Assembly: GCA_946405435.1 (NCBI GenBank)
Contig: CAMJHF010000003.1
Span: forward strand, 1 to 64,000
Length of the DNA: 64,000 nt
DNA from: an uncultured Bacteroidales bacterium
GTDB taxonomy: Bacteria > Bacteroidota > Bacteroidia > Bacteroidales > UBA932
Direction: 5' to 3'
In this document: one piece after another, positions 27,798 to 42,351 of the stretch
How the letters are laid out: each line of letters opens with the position of its first letter
Position numbering within the stretch: position 1 is the first letter of the stretch
Made by a program: the position numbers and the translations under genes
Notes under the pieces: model-generated
Database searches by the model: none
Told to the model about the DNA's origin: nothing
The model's input: the letters and a program-made list of their open reading frames with translations, nothing else

Positions 27798-29212
27798 TAT
27801 TCCGGAAGATATACTCCGTCGGCCTTGAGGGTGCTTACCAGAAGGTCGGTGTTCAACTGTTTCACTCCTACTCCTTCCTTGACTGCCAGGGCTGCGGCGG
27901 TGCCTGCGGCCTGGCCCATGGCGAAGCACGGCGGGATGACGCGGATGGCGGCCATCACCGGACGCTCGGCGGCGGCGCAGCGGCCAGCGCAGAGGAGGTT
28001 GTCAACCTTCTGGGGCAGCAGTGCGCGATAGGGGAAGTAGTACGGGTCGTTGGTGTTGCGGGCCACGTATTCTACATAGCCTTTGCGGTGTATATCCATG
28101 TGGTTGGCGCAGCAGAACACGGGATCGGGATACTTGACGGAGTTCTTTGCGTCCTCGGTGGTGACGGTGTATTCGCCCACTATGCGGCGGGTTTCGCGCA
28201 CGCCAAGCTGCTCGGCGGTCGACGCCAGCTCGCAGTTCTCGCAGCCCTTGACGTACTTGCGCAGGAACTTGACTATGATGGCTGCCTGGGCCCTGCCGTC
28301 CACCTCGGCGTCAGTGACCTGCTTGGGATCGAGTCCGTCTACGCCGTCGCTCTGGGCCATGTTCACCGTGGCGGTGCCGTCGAGGTTCTGGAACAGGGCT
28401 ATCTTCTGGCGCCACATGGGGAATTCGCCGGCCTCGCGTGCGGCTATGATCTCCCTCATGTAGAACTGTCCCTCGAAGTCGTCAGCCTTCTTGCAGGCTT
28501 CGTTGTGGGCGTCCATGGCCTTCCAGTCCACGCCGCGCACGACGAAGAACAGGCTGCTGGCCTGGATGTCGCCCTCGCCGTCGCCGTACACATAGGGGGC
28601 TCCGGCCTGCCATGCCACGTCACCGTCGCCGGTGCAGTCGATATAGACTTTGGCGGTAATCTTCCAGATGCCCTCCTTGGTGGCGAAGTAAGCGCCGGTG
28701 ATCTTGCCGCCCTTGGTCTCCGCCTTGACGAAGAGAAGGTGGTACATCAGCTCCACACCGGCCTCCTTGCAGAATTCTTCCGTGGTGCGCTTGAGGCATT
28801 CGTAGTCGAAGGTGGTGAGACCGTGGTGCCCCTTGTCGCGGTAGGCGGAGAAAGAGCCTATCTGGGCGTTTAGCGGGTGGATTGCGCCGCCCTGGGCCTC
28901 CATGCGGTTCACGAGTTCCTCGTAGAAGCCTCTGATTAGCAGGGTGTTGCCGTCGGGAGTTGTGCTGGACATGAAGGGAGCCACGAGTCCGGCGGTGGCC
29001 ATGCCGCCGAGGTATCCGCCGCGCTCGGCCAGGATAGTCTTGGCGCCGTGGCGTGCCGCACATACTGCCGAACCAATGCCGGCGGGGCCTCCGCCCACTA
29101 CCAGAACGTCGCAGTCGAAGTTTCGGACTACGGTGAATTTTACCTCATTCTGATTGCCGCAGGCGGAAAACAGAAGGGAAGCCGCCGCTAGCAGGATGCT
29201 GACTTTTTTCAT
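27797..29212 (-). CDS. Lipoprotein-signal FAD-dependent oxidoreductase
   Basis: [21 protein letters not shown] lipobox followed by [21 protein letters not shown]. Confidence 0.85.
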   Translation of the reverse strand: MKKVSILLAAASLLFSACGNQNEVKFTVVRNFDCDVLVVGGGPAGIGSAVCAARHGAKTILAERGGYLGGMATAGLVAPFMSSTTPDGNTLLIRGFYEELVNRMEAQGGAIHPLNAQIGSFSAYRDKGHHGLTTFDYECLKRTTEEFCKEAGVELMYHLLFVKAETKGGKITGAYFATKEGIWKITAKVYIDCTGDGDVAWQAGAPYVYGDGEGDIQASSLFFVVRGVDWKAMDAHNEACKKADDFEGQFYMREIIAAREAGEFPMWRQKIALFQNLDGTATVNMAQSDGVDGLDPKQVTDAEVDGRAQAAIIVKFLRKYVKGCENCELASTAEQLGVRETRRIVGEYTVTTEDAKNSVKYPDPVFCCANHMDIHRKGYVEYVARNTNDPYYFPYRALLPQKVDNLLCAGRCAAAERPVMAAIRVIPPCFAMGQAAGTAAALAVKEGVGVKQLNTDLLVSTLKADGVYLPE

Positions 29213-29218
29213 TGTATC

Positions 29219-30355
29219 TTATCTTAATTTGAACCGTTTTGTGCGGCGCGCGGAGTCGCCGGCGTAGAAATCCACCCACACGTGCCTGCCGTCCACAATG
29301 AGTTTGTAGGACCCGGCGGCGTCAGCGATGCTGTAGCTGCGTATGCCCGCACGGTACTCGTCGAAGAGGGCCTTGTTGGCCTCGGTGGCGAGGGCGGGGG
29401 CGTCTTTGTAGAGCAGGGTCATGTATCCGGAGGCTCCGTTTGCCAGTTCTTTGTAGCTGGCCTGGGACTCGTTGCGCCATACGCTGCTCATGGTCATCTG
29501 GGTTATGCGGCCGCCGTCGCCCTGCCAGTCCAGAAACTCCGTCATGTGCGTGTGCCCGCACAGAACTATCGCGTTCAGGGAAGCCAGCAGCTTCCTCATC
29601 TCCCGGCGTTCCTTGGCGTGCGAGTCCTTGCGGTTGCCAAGCAGGAACCACCAGTAGTACTTGGAATTGTCGTACGGGAACACGGGGCAGTGGACCATGA
29701 AAAACACGTGCCTTGAGCCTCTTGCCTGTTCCAGCAGGACGCGGATGCGCTCCACATTGGGCTTGGTGAAGTTGATGAACACGAAGGCGTCGGGGCCTGT
29801 GCGGTACAGAAAGTCGGGCCCGTCTATTTCCTGGCCCAGCTCCCGGCTCATCCTCGGAGCCATGTATTCGATGTAGGCTTGCCTTGCCACGGCGTCGTCC
29901 TTGCCGCGGAGGTCGTGGTTGCCGGCGACGGTCACGAAAGGCAGGTCCGGAGCCAGGTCATTCTTGAAGAGGTTCAAGGCGTCGTCCAGGAAGCGCTTGT
30001 GATTCTCGGCGCCGGCCGTGTCGCCCTGGATGAGGTCTCCTGTTTGGTAGACGAAACGGGTGTCGTCGTCCACAAGGCATGCGGCGCGCTTCACAAGGTC
30101 GTGGCTGCGTCCGGCCCACATCTGGCCGTTGCGCACGAACTCCCGACGGTGCAGCGCTTCGCGCTTGGGGTCAGGGTCCGAGTAACCTTCGTGGTAGTAC
30201 TCCGGGTCGGCGGCGTCGTAGTGGGTGTCGCCAAGGATCACCACGGAATAGCGGCCGTCCTTGTCTGCGGCGGCCTCGGCCGCGCGCAGGCGGTCGGCAA
30301 ACGAGAGGCCTATGAGGCCGGCGGCTGAATATTTAAAGAAATCTCTTCTGTCCAT
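29219..30355 (-). CDS. Tat-signal-like metallophosphoesterase
   Basis: MDRRDFFKYSAAGLIGLSFA; GDTHYD, GDLIQGD, GNHD, CGHTH. Confidence 0.85.
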   Translation of the reverse strand: MDRRDFFKYSAAGLIGLSFADRLRAAEAAADKDGRYSVVILGDTHYDAADPEYYHEGYSDPDPKREALHRREFVRNGQMWAGRSHDLVKRAACLVDDDTRFVYQTGDLIQGDTAGAENHKRFLDDALNLFKNDLAPDLPFVTVAGNHDLRGKDDAVARQAYIEYMAPRMSRELGQEIDGPDFLYRTGPDAFVFINFTKPNVERIRVLLEQARGSRHVFFMVHCPVFPYDNSKYYWWFLLGNRKDSHAKERREMRKLLASLNAIVLCGHTHMTEFLDWQGDGGRITQMTMSSVWRNESQASYKELANGASGYMTLLYKDAPALATEANKALFDEYRAGIRSYSIADAAGSYKLIVDGRHVWVDFYAGDSARRTKRFKLR

Positions 30356-30414
30356 CAGATCTGAAATCATGTGGCGGAATCAGGCGGTTCCGTCCGCTAA
30401 TTTAATGAAAAAAT

Positions 30415-31482
30415 TCATACGTTCAACCTCTTAAGGTTGCACATCAGAAGCTTGCCATCGGCGTCGCGCAGGTGCAGGCCGTTCCCCAGGCACCATTTCC
30501 ACCATTTGCAATCCGCGCAGTCTCCTGTGCGGAGCCGGCTGTGGTCGCGGAACGTACCGAAGCGTTGCTCCCACACGTCCACGAAGTCGTCGGTGTAGAT
30601 ATTGCCCTGGTCGAAGTCGGAGCGTATGCTGGTGCAGCCGCTGATGGCTCCGTCTATCCGCACCGAGGCTATGGTGAGGCCTGCCTGGCAGCTGAAAAGG
30701 TGGTCGCGCACCTTGCCCTCATAGGGGCCGAGGAAGCCCTCGCAGCCGTAGCTGAGGTGGATGCGGCCCTCTTTCCGGGTGTCTACGATGAAGTCCATCA
30801 GGGCTTTGTACTGCGCGTTGTCTATCTGAAGCTCCGGGTCGGTGGCGGCACGTCCTACCGGGAACACGGTGAAGATGCGCCAGCGTTTTACGCCCAGACC
30901 GATGAGGAACTCTTTTATGTCATTGAGCTTGGGGAAATTGCGTTTGTTTACGCATGTCACTACGTCAAAGGCTATGCCCTTGCCGGCAAGTATGCGGATG
31001 GCCTCGGCTGCGTGCTCGAAGGCGTCGGGTATGCCGCGCATCCAGTTGTGGTCTTCTTCAAGGCCGTCGAGGCTTATCGTGGCCGTTCGCATGCCGGCTT
31101 TGAGCAGCTCATCGATCCTGGCAGGCGTCATGAGCCGTCCGTTGGACACCAGGCCCCAGGGGAAGCCCAGACTGCGTATCTTGCGGCCGCAGTCGGCGAG
31201 GTCTTCGCGCATGAGGGGCTCGCCGCCGGAGAGGATGATGAGGATCTTTCTTGCGTCGTATCTTTCTTTTATGCGCAGCAGCACCTTTTCAAAGTCGCCG
31301 AAGGGCATGTCCGGATGGACGGTGGAGATCTTGCAGTCGCTCCCGCAGTGGCGGCAGCGCATGTTGCACCTCAGGGTACATTCCCAAAAAAGCTGCGTCA
31401 GCGGGTGCTGTGCAGCTTCTTGTTTGATGAAGCTCCGGTTGACTTCCAGAGCAATGCGTTGCTTGAGGCTGAGCTGGGACAT
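30415..31482 (-). CDS. Radical SAM/SPASM protein of the rSAM/lipoprotein system type
   Basis: CTLRCNMRCRHCGSDC cluster motif; C-terminal SPASM cysteines (CQAGL..., GDCADCKWWKWCLG). Confidence 0.85.
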   Translation of the reverse strand: MSQLSLKQRIALEVNRSFIKQEAAQHPLTQLFWECTLRCNMRCRHCGSDCKISTVHPDMPFGDFEKVLLRIKERYDARKILIILSGGEPLMREDLADCGRKIRSLGFPWGLVSNGRLMTPARIDELLKAGMRTATISLDGLEEDHNWMRGIPDAFEHAAEAIRILAGKGIAFDVVTCVNKRNFPKLNDIKEFLIGLGVKRWRIFTVFPVGRAATDPELQIDNAQYKALMDFIVDTRKEGRIHLSYGCEGFLGPYEGKVRDHLFSCQAGLTIASVRIDGAISGCTSIRSDFDQGNIYTDDFVDVWEQRFGTFRDHSRLRTGDCADCKWWKWCLGNGLHLRDADGKLLMCNLKRLNV

Positions 31483-31483
31483 A

Positions 31484-31681
31484 TTATTCCGCAGGCTTGT
31501 CAGCTTCCTCGACTGGTTCCTGGGCGGCTTCCTCTTCGGGAGCGGCCTTGGTGTCGTCAGTCTGCTCGGTGGCCTCTGGGTCGGGATAATCTTCCTGCCA
31601 ACCTGGAGCGGGGCCGTAGCAGGCCGTGAAGACATTCAGGCCAAGAACCACCAACATGAGTTTGAAAAACGCTTTTTTCAT
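31484..31681 (-). CDS. Small lipoprotein partner of the radical SAM protein
   Basis: MKKAFFKLMLVVLGLNVFTACYGPAPGWQEDYPDPE; acidic tail; stop nearly abuts the rSAM start. Confidence 0.8.
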   Translation of the reverse strand: MKKAFFKLMLVVLGLNVFTACYGPAPGWQEDYPDPEATEQTDDTKAAPEEEAAQEPVEEADKPAE

Positions 31682-31720
31682 AACTCTACAAAGATAATAA
31701 ATTATTTCATAGATTTTTTG

Positions 31721-31728
31721 TATATTTG
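31721..31728 (+). promoter_or_regulatory. -7 box TATATTTG
   Basis: Ahead of the RNase HI start at 31758. Confidence 0.45.
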
Positions 31729-31757
31729 GACACATTAATATTATGTGGAAGACTTGA

Positions 31758-32186
31758 ATGCTTGACTACATAATCTACACAGACGGAGGTTATTCCAGAA
31801 GCAACAACGTCGGATCGGCAGCTTATGTCATTCTTAAGTCCGACGGGCAGACCCTCCTCACACAGAATTCCTTTGTCCTCCGCAAAGAAACCAGCCAGAG
31901 GGCCGAACTCAAGGCCATACTGGCAGCCATCGACGCCCTGCCCGACCGCTGCTGCGCCCGGGTATGCACCGACTGCCTCGCCGCCACCCTGTCCCTTGGC
32001 CGCGCCCCCCGCCGCAAGAACCAGCCGGACGTAGACCTGCTGCTTCGCTACAAGCAGCTGGTCAAGCGCAAGAAACTTCTGATCGAATTCCAGTGGGTCC
32101 GAAGCCACGGCGGCGCCCCCTGGCAGGAACACTGCGACAACCTCTGCACCGAAACCCTCGCCCTCGCCGAATCCTCCCCAGCCTAA
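31758..32186 (+). CDS. Ribonuclease HI-like
   Basis: IIYTDGGYSRSNNVG, ETSQRAELKAILAAIDAL, WVRSHGGAPWQEHCDNLCTE. Confidence 0.88.
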   Translation: MLDYIIYTDGGYSRSNNVGSAAYVILKSDGQTLLTQNSFVLRKETSQRAELKAILAAIDALPDRCCARVCTDCLAATLSLGRAPRRKNQPDVDLLLRYKQLVKRKKLLIEFQWVRSHGGAPWQEHCDNLCTETLALAESSPA

Positions 32187-32264
32187 TGAACGCCCGGAAG
32201 GGTGGCGAGGGCCCCCGCTGCGGGCGGCCAAAACCCATACCTTGCCCGTTTAGGGGCCAACGGT

Positions 32265-32400
32265 GGGAGAAAAACTGCCGTAATCTCTCCCGAATAGCGG
32301 AAAAATATGGCAAACGGGAGAAAAATCGGCGGATTCTCTCCCGATCAGCGGAAAAATATGGCAAACTGGAGAAAAAACGGCGGACTCTCTCCCGAACAGG
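32265..32400. repeat. 51-bp tandem repeat, ~2.6 copies, each with a GGGAGA/TCTCCC hairpin
   Basis: GGGAGAAAAAxxGGCGGATTCTCTCCCGAxxAGCGGAAAAATATGGCAAAC repeated with small changes. Confidence 0.9.
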
Positions 32401-32450
32401 GCGTATTGTCCCGGTCGTAGTGTAGCCGGGGATCTTGCCCGGCAGTTTTT

Positions 32451-33558
32451 CTACTCTATCACGAAATCGAATTGATTTAATTCGTCGGTGAGGTGGGAGA
32501 GGTGCCGGGTGAGGGGGGAGATGCCGAAGAGGGGGGAGTAGGTGCTGACGCGGAGCGTCTTGCCGTCGGGGAGGAACTCCAAGATGCGGAGCCAGCCGTC
32601 GCCGCCGTTGCCTTCCCAGCCGCCGCCGAGGGTCTGGACGTTGAACATCATCTGCCCCACGTCATGGCCGGCCTTGTTCTTGTCCACCCTCCAGCCCATG
32701 TTGGCGGCGTAGTCGTCGACGTGCGTTTTGCGGAAGTCGCTGTGGCCGTGGTGCCCGCAGAGCACAAGGCGCAGGTTGGGCACCTCGCTCACCAGCTTGT
32801 CCCATATCTGCTGGCCGTAGTTGTTCGAGGCATCCTGGCACAGGGGATACTTCTCCGGGCCCGTGTAACGCTCGTTGCCGCAGCGCCCGGCGCACTTCAT
32901 GTAGGAGTGCGTAAGGAAGATGACATAGTCGTCGGAGTACTTCTCGCAAAGCCTGCGGGCCCAGCCGAGCACGGCGTCCGAGGGACTGAATTCGGTGCTG
33001 ATAACCAGGATATTATGCTCCCATCCGGGAAGGGAGTAACGGGTGGCGCTGTTCTCTATGCTGGCCCTTCCCTCGCGGTTGGGATGCTCGCTCACAAGCA
33101 CGTCCAGAAGGGCGGCGCCCTGACGCTCGGAGGTGAAATAGTCGGGGAAGAAAGTGTGGATATCCTCCGACGCCTTGTAGCCGTAGTCGTGGTTGCCCGG
33201 AGAAGTTATGTATGGCACTACGCCGTCCAGCCTTTCGAAGGCCCTCGACACGCTTTCCCACATCTGCCGCGAGGTCTGGTTGAGCATGCGGCGGTCCAGG
33301 GCGTTGTTGTCGTTCTGCTCCACCAGGTCGCCGGTGCAGAGCACAGCCTTGATGTTCAGGTGCTCGACATTGTCCCGTATCCATGCGGTGCAGATTTCGA
33401 AAATGCCCTGGTTGATGTCGTACTTTTCGTACCCTTGGGGGTCGCCGAGAAGGATCATGGTCGAGCCGCCCGGGACGCTGAGACTCTGGCGGTCGGCCCT
33501 GTCCTGCGCCTGGGCGGAAATAGCCAGCAGCGCAGAGGCGAGCAATAAAGCAATCTTT

Positions 33559-33566
<8 letters not shown>
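32451..33566 (-). CDS. Secreted calcineurin-like metallophosphoesterase
   Basis: Signal peptide; LGDPQG, CTGDLVEQND, SPGNHDYG, LCGHHGH. Confidence 0.85.
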
Positions 33567-36840
<3,274 letters not shown>

Positions 36841-36869
36841 ATCTCACTCCAAAGATACTCTTTTTTCTG

Positions 36870-36877
36870 TATATTTG
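36870..36877 (+). promoter_or_regulatory. -7 box TATATTTG
   Basis: Just upstream of the ATG at 36884. Confidence 0.45.
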
Positions 36878-36883
36878 TGTGTC

Positions 36884-38308
36884 ATGAAAACCAGGATTCT
36901 TCTTTTGTCTGCGGTCCTTCTGGGCCTTGGCATGCCTGCTGCGGCGCGCGTTACCCTTCCGTCTTTCTTCAGCGACAACATGGTGCTCCAGCAGCAGTGC
37001 GACGCCGCCGTATGGGGCAGCACCGACCGCGGCCGCACCGTGGTCATCAGCCCTTCGTGGACGAAAAAGAAATTCAAGGCCAAGCCGGATACGGACGGCA
37101 GGTGGCGGGCCAGCATCCCGACTCCCGAGGCCGGGGGACCTTATACCTTGAAATTCAGCGACGGAGAAGCAACCGTCCTGCACAACGTGCTGATAGGGGA
37201 GGTGTGGTTCTGCTCGGGGCAGTCCAACATGGAAATGCCTGTGCGCGGCTTCCACGGCCAGCCCGTAGAGGGCTCGGCGGACGTGATACTGGGCGCCAAA
37301 CCTTCAGTCCCCATCCGCATGTGCACAATAGACAAGAAGTACTCCCTCACCCCTCTGGACACTTGCAGCGGCTCCTGGCAGGAGCACACCCCGCAGGCGG
37401 TCGCAGACTGCAGCGCCGCGGCCTACTTCTTCGCACTCAAGCTCCACGAGGTGCTGGGCATACCTGTGGGCCTGCTCATCACCGACTGGGGAGGCACGCC
37501 CATCGAGGCCTGGATGGACGAACCTACGCTCCGGCGCGACTTTGGCGGCGAGTTCAATTTCGGCCATCTGGACAGCGGCACGGTGCCCGACAAATACCCC
37601 AACTGTTCCCCCTGCATGCTGTTCAACGGCCAGGTGGCGCCTCTCATCCCTTTCACCTTCAAGGGAATGCTCTGGTATCAGGGAGAGAACAACCGTGACC
37701 GCCCGGAGCAGTACTCGCGGCTGCAGCCCGCCTACGTTCAGATGATGCGGGAGCTGTTCCATAACCCTGACGCCCCGTTCTACTTCGTGCAGATAGCGCC
37801 CTACGACTATTCCATGGACCCGCCGACCTTGTGCGGCTATTTCTTCGAAGCGCAGGAAGCCACTCTGGCAAAGATTCCCCGCAGCGGCATGGCTGCCACT
37901 GTGGACCTTGGCGAGCAGCGCTGCATCCATCCGTCCCGCAAGCGCGAGGTGGGCAGCCGCCTGGCCTACATGGCCCTTGCAGACGAATACGGCGTGAAGG
38001 CCATCGAGGAGCGCAGCCCCTCCTACAAGAGCGTAGAATTCAAGGACGGCAAGGCTGTAGTGACTCTCAACGTGGGACCGCGCGGCCTTGCTCCTTACGG
38101 ACGAAAAGTCGGTGGATTCGAGCTTGCCGGCCAGGATCGCGTGTTCCATCCGGCAACCGGCAAGACGGCAGGCGACAAGGTCACGGTAAGCTGTCCCGAA
38201 GTGCCCGAGCCCGTGGCGGTGCGTTACTGCTTCCGCAACTGGTGCACGGGCGAACTCACCAACAGCTACGGCATTCCCGCCCTGCCTTTCCGGTCGGACG
38301 ACTGGTAG
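36884..38308 (+). CDS. Sialate O-acetylesterase-like (SASA family) protein
   Basis: LPSFFSDNMVLQQQ, WFCSGQSNMEMPV, GMLWYQGENN. Confidence 0.9.
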   Translation: MKTRILLLSAVLLGLGMPAAARVTLPSFFSDNMVLQQQCDAAVWGSTDRGRTVVISPSWTKKKFKAKPDTDGRWRASIPTPEAGGPYTLKFSDGEATVLHNVLIGEVWFCSGQSNMEMPVRGFHGQPVEGSADVILGAKPSVPIRMCTIDKKYSLTPLDTCSGSWQEHTPQAVADCSAAAYFFALKLHEVLGIPVGLLITDWGGTPIEAWMDEPTLRRDFGGEFNFGHLDSGTVPDKYPNCSPCMLFNGQVAPLIPFTFKGMLWYQGENNRDRPEQYSRLQPAYVQMMRELFHNPDAPFYFVQIAPYDYSMDPPTLCGYFFEAQEATLAKIPRSGMAATVDLGEQRCIHPSRKREVGSRLAYMALADEYGVKAIEERSPSYKSVEFKDGKAVVTLNVGPRGLAPYGRKVGGFELAGQDRVFHPATGKTAGDKVTVSCPEVPEPVAVRYCFRNWCTGELTNSYGIPALPFRSDDW

Positions 38309-38313
38309 GCCCT

Positions 38314-40365
38314 CTACAGCGCCTGGAAGCTTACGGAGTCGCTGGTGCCGGCAGGGGAGACCACGGTGAAAGTGGCGCCCTCGGTAGGAATGCTGAGGCC
38401 GTGGAATTTCCAGATTACGCCGGTCTGATCGCCGCTTTCCCCGAGCGCTGCGATTTCCTTGCCGTCCTGAAGCAGGCGCAGCGAGGGCGCGTTGGAATAT
38501 ACCGTAAGGGTGAATTCCGCCCCGGCAGGGCGCTTAAGCAGCCTTCGGCCGGCAATGTACACCGTTTCCTCAGACTTGTTCCACCAGGATTTGTATAGAT
38601 AGAAAGAGTCCTTCCGCGTCTTGCGGTCGCGGGTAATCAGGCCCTTGTCGTTCATGTACTTACGGTCGGGATTCTCGGTGTATGTAACTCCGTCGCTGCT
38701 GTCCATGAAGCCCTCCAGGCGGCTGGCAACCGGGAAGTCGAACAGAATCCAGATGGAGGTGAAATTGAGCCATGGCATCTGTGCAATCTGCTGGGCGTGA
38801 GACTCATGCAGGAGATTGCCGTACTCCTCCACGTGGCGCTTGTCGTCGGCGTAGCGCCTTATGTCTTCTTGATTCCAGGTGTGGCAGAAGGGATTGACGC
38901 CAACCCCGTATTCCGAGATATTTGAAGGGCCCATATTGTCCCGTATCCACTCCATCGTGGGAGTAATCCCGGAGAAGTCGCCGTAGGTCTTGTACCAGCC
39001 GAAGTACTGATTTTGGGAGTAGAAGTCGGCCTGGAGTCCCTTGTAGCCGTCACGCTTGAAGATGGTGCAGTCTGTAAGCCCCACGGGCCTTGATGGGTCG
39101 AGCGACTTGGCCAGCCGGTAGAGTTCGGCAGTCCATGCAACGACCTTCTGCGTGTCCAGCGGTCCCTGGAACTTGTCGATCTTGGCCGAGCCGCGCAGCT
39201 CGTTCCACATGCCCCAGAAAAAGATGGACGGGTGATTGTACAAGTTGACTATCATCTCGCGCATCTGGCTTTGGATGTTCTGGAAGTATGCGTCGGTGGC
39301 GTTCACTCCGCACGCATCTACCCAGGGAATCTCCGTCTGTACCACTATTCCCAGCCGGTCGCAGATGCGGAAGGCGTAGTCGTTGTGCGGATAGTGGGCA
39401 AGGCGCAGGAAATTGCAGCCCAGCTCCTTCACGGTGCGGTAGTCGGCGTCGTAGTCGGCATAGTCCAGGGCAGTTGCCTTGCCGTCCAGGTCCTGGTGCA
39501 TGCAGACTCCGCGCAGGGGGTAGCTCCTGCCGTTGAGCATGAATCCTCCATCCTTGCTCATGCTGTAGTAGCGGAAGCCCACCTCGGTTACGGCACGGTC
39601 GCTGCCGGTGCTGAGCTCCACGGTATAAAGGTACGGGTCTTCGGTGCCGTTCCACAAGTGGGGCGAGGGGATGCTGAACTCGCTCTCATATTCTCCCTCG
39701 GCACGCCTGGTCTCTTTGAACACCGTCTTTCCCGAGGCGTCCCTTACCTTGAGCGTCACCCTTGCGGCGCCGTTCACGAAGGCCTGCACGCGTGCGCGGA
39801 CCATGCTGTCGCTCGCCTCCAGCTGGGTTACATGCATTCGGTATAGTCCGTAGTGCGACGGGCTGAAATGCACTCCCCGGGGCTGAAACACCCATGCCGG
39901 ATTGTGCAGTCCGCCGTTCTTGTTGAAGTCGGAGCTAAGGGGGATGAGTTCCAGGTCCTGGGTATTGTCGCACACCACCTCTACGGTGTTGCTTCCCTTT
40001 CCTGCGAGCCCCTTAAGGTTTACGCAGAATGCCGTGTAGCCACCTCTGTGGTCACAGGCCAGCTGCCCGTTCACATAGACGCGCGCTTTCTGCGCGGCGC
40101 CCTCGAAGATGAGGTACGAGTCCTGCTGAGGGCGCTTTATGTCCACCGTGGTGCGGTACGTGGCGCATCCCCTGTAGTATGAGGCGCTGTGCCCGTCGGC
40201 GGCATTGTAGGAATGGGGTACCGACACTTCGGTCCAGGATTGCCCGTCCTTCGAAAATTCCCATTTTTCCAGGGACTTCTGCCCGCAGGGAATGAATCGG
40301 GTTGAGGCTCCCGCCGTGAATGCGGCAAGCAGCAGGAGCAGTAGCGCAGCGACTGTATTTCTCAT
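38314..40365 (-). CDS. GH2 beta-galactosidase/glycosidase
   Basis: [46 protein letters not shown]. Confidence 0.9.
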   Translation of the reverse strand: MRNTVAALLLLLLAAFTAGASTRFIPCGQKSLEKWEFSKDGQSWTEVSVPHSYNAADGHSASYYRGCATYRTTVDIKRPQQDSYLIFEGAAQKARVYVNGQLACDHRGGYTAFCVNLKGLAGKGSNTVEVVCDNTQDLELIPLSSDFNKNGGLHNPAWVFQPRGVHFSPSHYGLYRMHVTQLEASDSMVRARVQAFVNGAARVTLKVRDASGKTVFKETRRAEGEYESEFSIPSPHLWNGTEDPYLYTVELSTGSDRAVTEVGFRYYSMSKDGGFMLNGRSYPLRGVCMHQDLDGKATALDYADYDADYRTVKELGCNFLRLAHYPHNDYAFRICDRLGIVVQTEIPWVDACGVNATDAYFQNIQSQMREMIVNLYNHPSIFFWGMWNELRGSAKIDKFQGPLDTQKVVAWTAELYRLAKSLDPSRPVGLTDCTIFKRDGYKGLQADFYSQNQYFGWYKTYGDFSGITPTMEWIRDNMGPSNISEYGVGVNPFCHTWNQEDIRRYADDKRHVEEYGNLLHESHAQQIAQMPWLNFTSIWILFDFPVASRLEGFMDSSDGVTYTENPDRKYMNDKGLITRDRKTRKDSFYLYKSWWNKSEETVYIAGRRLLKRPAGAEFTLTVYSNAPSLRLLQDGKEIAALGESGDQTGVIWKFHGLSIPTEGATFTVVSPAGTSDSVSFQAL

Positions 40366-41534
40366 TGTTTCATTGAATTAGCTATTCCCATCTGCAGGCC
40401 GCGCAGTTCGGCGATGCCTCTCATGCGGCCGTAAAGCGAGTATCCCGGATTGGAAGTACGGGCAAGGTCGTCGCACATGCGGTGACCGTGGTCGGGGCGG
40501 CAGAAGATACGGAAACCGCGCTCCTGCATCACCTCCAGCAGAACCCTCATGACATCCGCCATGGGTACGTCCCCTTCGAGGTGGTTGTCCTCAAGGTATC
40601 CTCCAGCGGCATCGCGCTTGACATTGCGCAGATGCACGAAGTCCACCCTGTCCCCGAACTCCCGCAGCATTGCCGGCAGGTCGTTGTCGGGGCGTATGCC
40701 CAGCGATCCGGTGCAGAAGCACAGGCCGTTGGAAGGGGAGGGCACGGCTGCGACTATCCTGCGGAAGTCGTCCGCGGTGCTCATGATGCGGGGCAGGCCC
40801 AGGATGGGGAACGGGGGGTCGTCGGGGTGGATGACCAGCCGTACTCCGGACTCCTCGGCCACAGGGCATACTTCCTTAAGGAATTCGGTCAGGTTGTACC
40901 GCAGTTCTTCCGGTCCTATGTTGCTGTAGCGCTCCAGCTCGGAGCGGAACTGCTCCAGGGTGAAGCTCTCTTCGCTTCCGGGCAGGCCTGCCAGGATGGT
41001 ATGCGTAAGTGCCTGTATTTCAGAGGCGCTCATGCGGGAATACCGCTCCCGCGCCGATTCTATTTCGTCGGGCGTGTATTCCTGGAACGCCCCTTTGCGG
41101 CCGAGGATGAAAAGGTCGAAGGCCAGCAGTGCGGCGCGCTCGAAGCGCAGGCACTGCGAGCCGTCGGGCAGCTTCCAGGCAAGGTCGGTGCGCGTCCAGT
41201 CCAGCACGGGCATGAAGTTGTAGGTCACGCAGCTTATGCCGCAGGAGGCCAGGTTGCGGAGAGTCTGCTTGTAGTTGTCGATATAGCGCCGGAAGTCTCC
41301 GCTGCGGGTTTTGATATGTTCGTGCACCGGAACGCTTTCCACCACGCTCCACTCGAGGCCTTGGGCCGCAATTTCCGCCCGGCGGCGGCGTATTTCTTCC
41401 ACGGGCCATACCTCCCCGTTGGGAATGTGGTGCAGGGCATGTACGATATCCGTCACGCCCGTTTGCCGGATATGCTCCAGGGGCACCGGGTCGGAGGGCC
41501 CGAACCAGCGCCAGCTTTCGCGCATAAGTATCAT
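40362..41534 (-). CDS. uxuA: Mannonate dehydratase
   Basis: [55 protein letters not shown]. Confidence 0.93.
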   Translation of the reverse strand: MILMRESWRWFGPSDPVPLEHIRQTGVTDIVHALHHIPNGEVWPVEEIRRRRAEIAAQGLEWSVVESVPVHEHIKTRSGDFRRYIDNYKQTLRNLASCGISCVTYNFMPVLDWTRTDLAWKLPDGSQCLRFERAALLAFDLFILGRKGAFQEYTPDEIESARERYSRMSASEIQALTHTILAGLPGSEESFTLEQFRSELERYSNIGPEELRYNLTEFLKEVCPVAEESGVRLVIHPDDPPFPILGLPRIMSTADDFRRIVAAVPSPSNGLCFCTGSLGIRPDNDLPAMLREFGDRVDFVHLRNVKRDAAGGYLEDNHLEGDVPMADVMRVLLEVMQERGFRIFCRPDHGHRMCDDLARTSNPGYSLYGRMRGIAELRGLQMGIANSMKQ

Positions 41535-42349
41535 ATAGAGAAGCTGTTGAAGCCTCCGTCCACGACTGCTATCGTACCGGTGACGGCGGCTGATGCGTCG
41601 GATGCGAGGTAGTGTATGGCGCCCAGTATCTCGTCGGGCTTGAGGAACCTTCCGATGGGCGTATGGGCGATGATGCTCTGCGAACGGTCTGTCAGGGATC
41701 CGTCGGGGTTGACGAGCAGCGAATGGTTCTGGCCGGTGAGGATGAATCCCGGGGCGATGGCGTTTACCCTGAGTCCCTCGCCGAACTTGGCGGCAAGTTC
41801 GCCCGCGAGCCACTGCGTCCAGCTGGCAATCCCGGCCTTGGCAATTCCGTAGCCGGCCACCCTGGTAAGGGGCCGGAACGAGGACATGGAGCAGAAGTTG
41901 ATAATCGACCCCCTGCCTTTGTCCGCCATGGGCTTGAGGAAGACCTTTGTGGGGATGACGGTGCCAAAGATGTTCAGCTCGCAAACCTGCTTCATGGCCT
42001 CGATGTCCATGTCGAAGAGCGTCTGCTCCGGAGCAACGTTGGCGCTTGACAGGTTGCCTCCTGCGGCATTGATGAGCACGTCTATGGTGCCGAAACGCTG
42101 CAGGATTTCCTCCCGGCTCTGCTGCAGCAGATCTTCCCGCAGCACGTCCGAGGCGAAGAAATGAGCCTCGCCGGGCGTTCCTTCGAGCCCGGCAATCAGC
42201 TTCTCACTCCTTTCCCTGGCCCTTTCCAGGCCCAGGAGCGCCACTTTGCAGCCCAGGCGCCCGAAGTAGCTGACGATGGCCGAGCCCAGCACTCCGCAGG
42301 CTCCGGTCACCACGACCACTTTTCCCTTAAGGTCGAACAAGTCATTCAT
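41531..42349 (-). CDS. SDR-family D-mannonate oxidoreductase
   Basis: [37 protein letters not shown]; 4-bp overlap with uxuA. Confidence 0.88.
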   Translation of the reverse strand: MNDLFDLKGKVVVVTGACGVLGSAIVSYFGRLGCKVALLGLERARERSEKLIAGLEGTPGEAHFFASDVLREDLLQQSREEILQRFGTIDVLINAAGGNLSSANVAPEQTLFDMDIEAMKQVCELNIFGTVIPTKVFLKPMADKGRGSIINFCSMSSFRPLTRVAGYGIAKAGIASWTQWLAGELAAKFGEGLRVNAIAPGFILTGQNHSLLVNPDGSLTDRSQSIIAHTPIGRFLKPDEILGAIHYLASDASAAVTGTIAVVDGGFNSFSI

Positions 42350-42351
42350 GA

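Noticed and set aside
30472-31629. 385-aa plus-strand ORF
   Set aside because: Antisense to the radical SAM gene and lipoprotein, which carry diagnostic motifs.
32265-32400. CRISPR-like repeat
   Set aside because: Only ~2.6 copies of a contiguous 51-bp unit with no unique spacers and no cas genes in the window.
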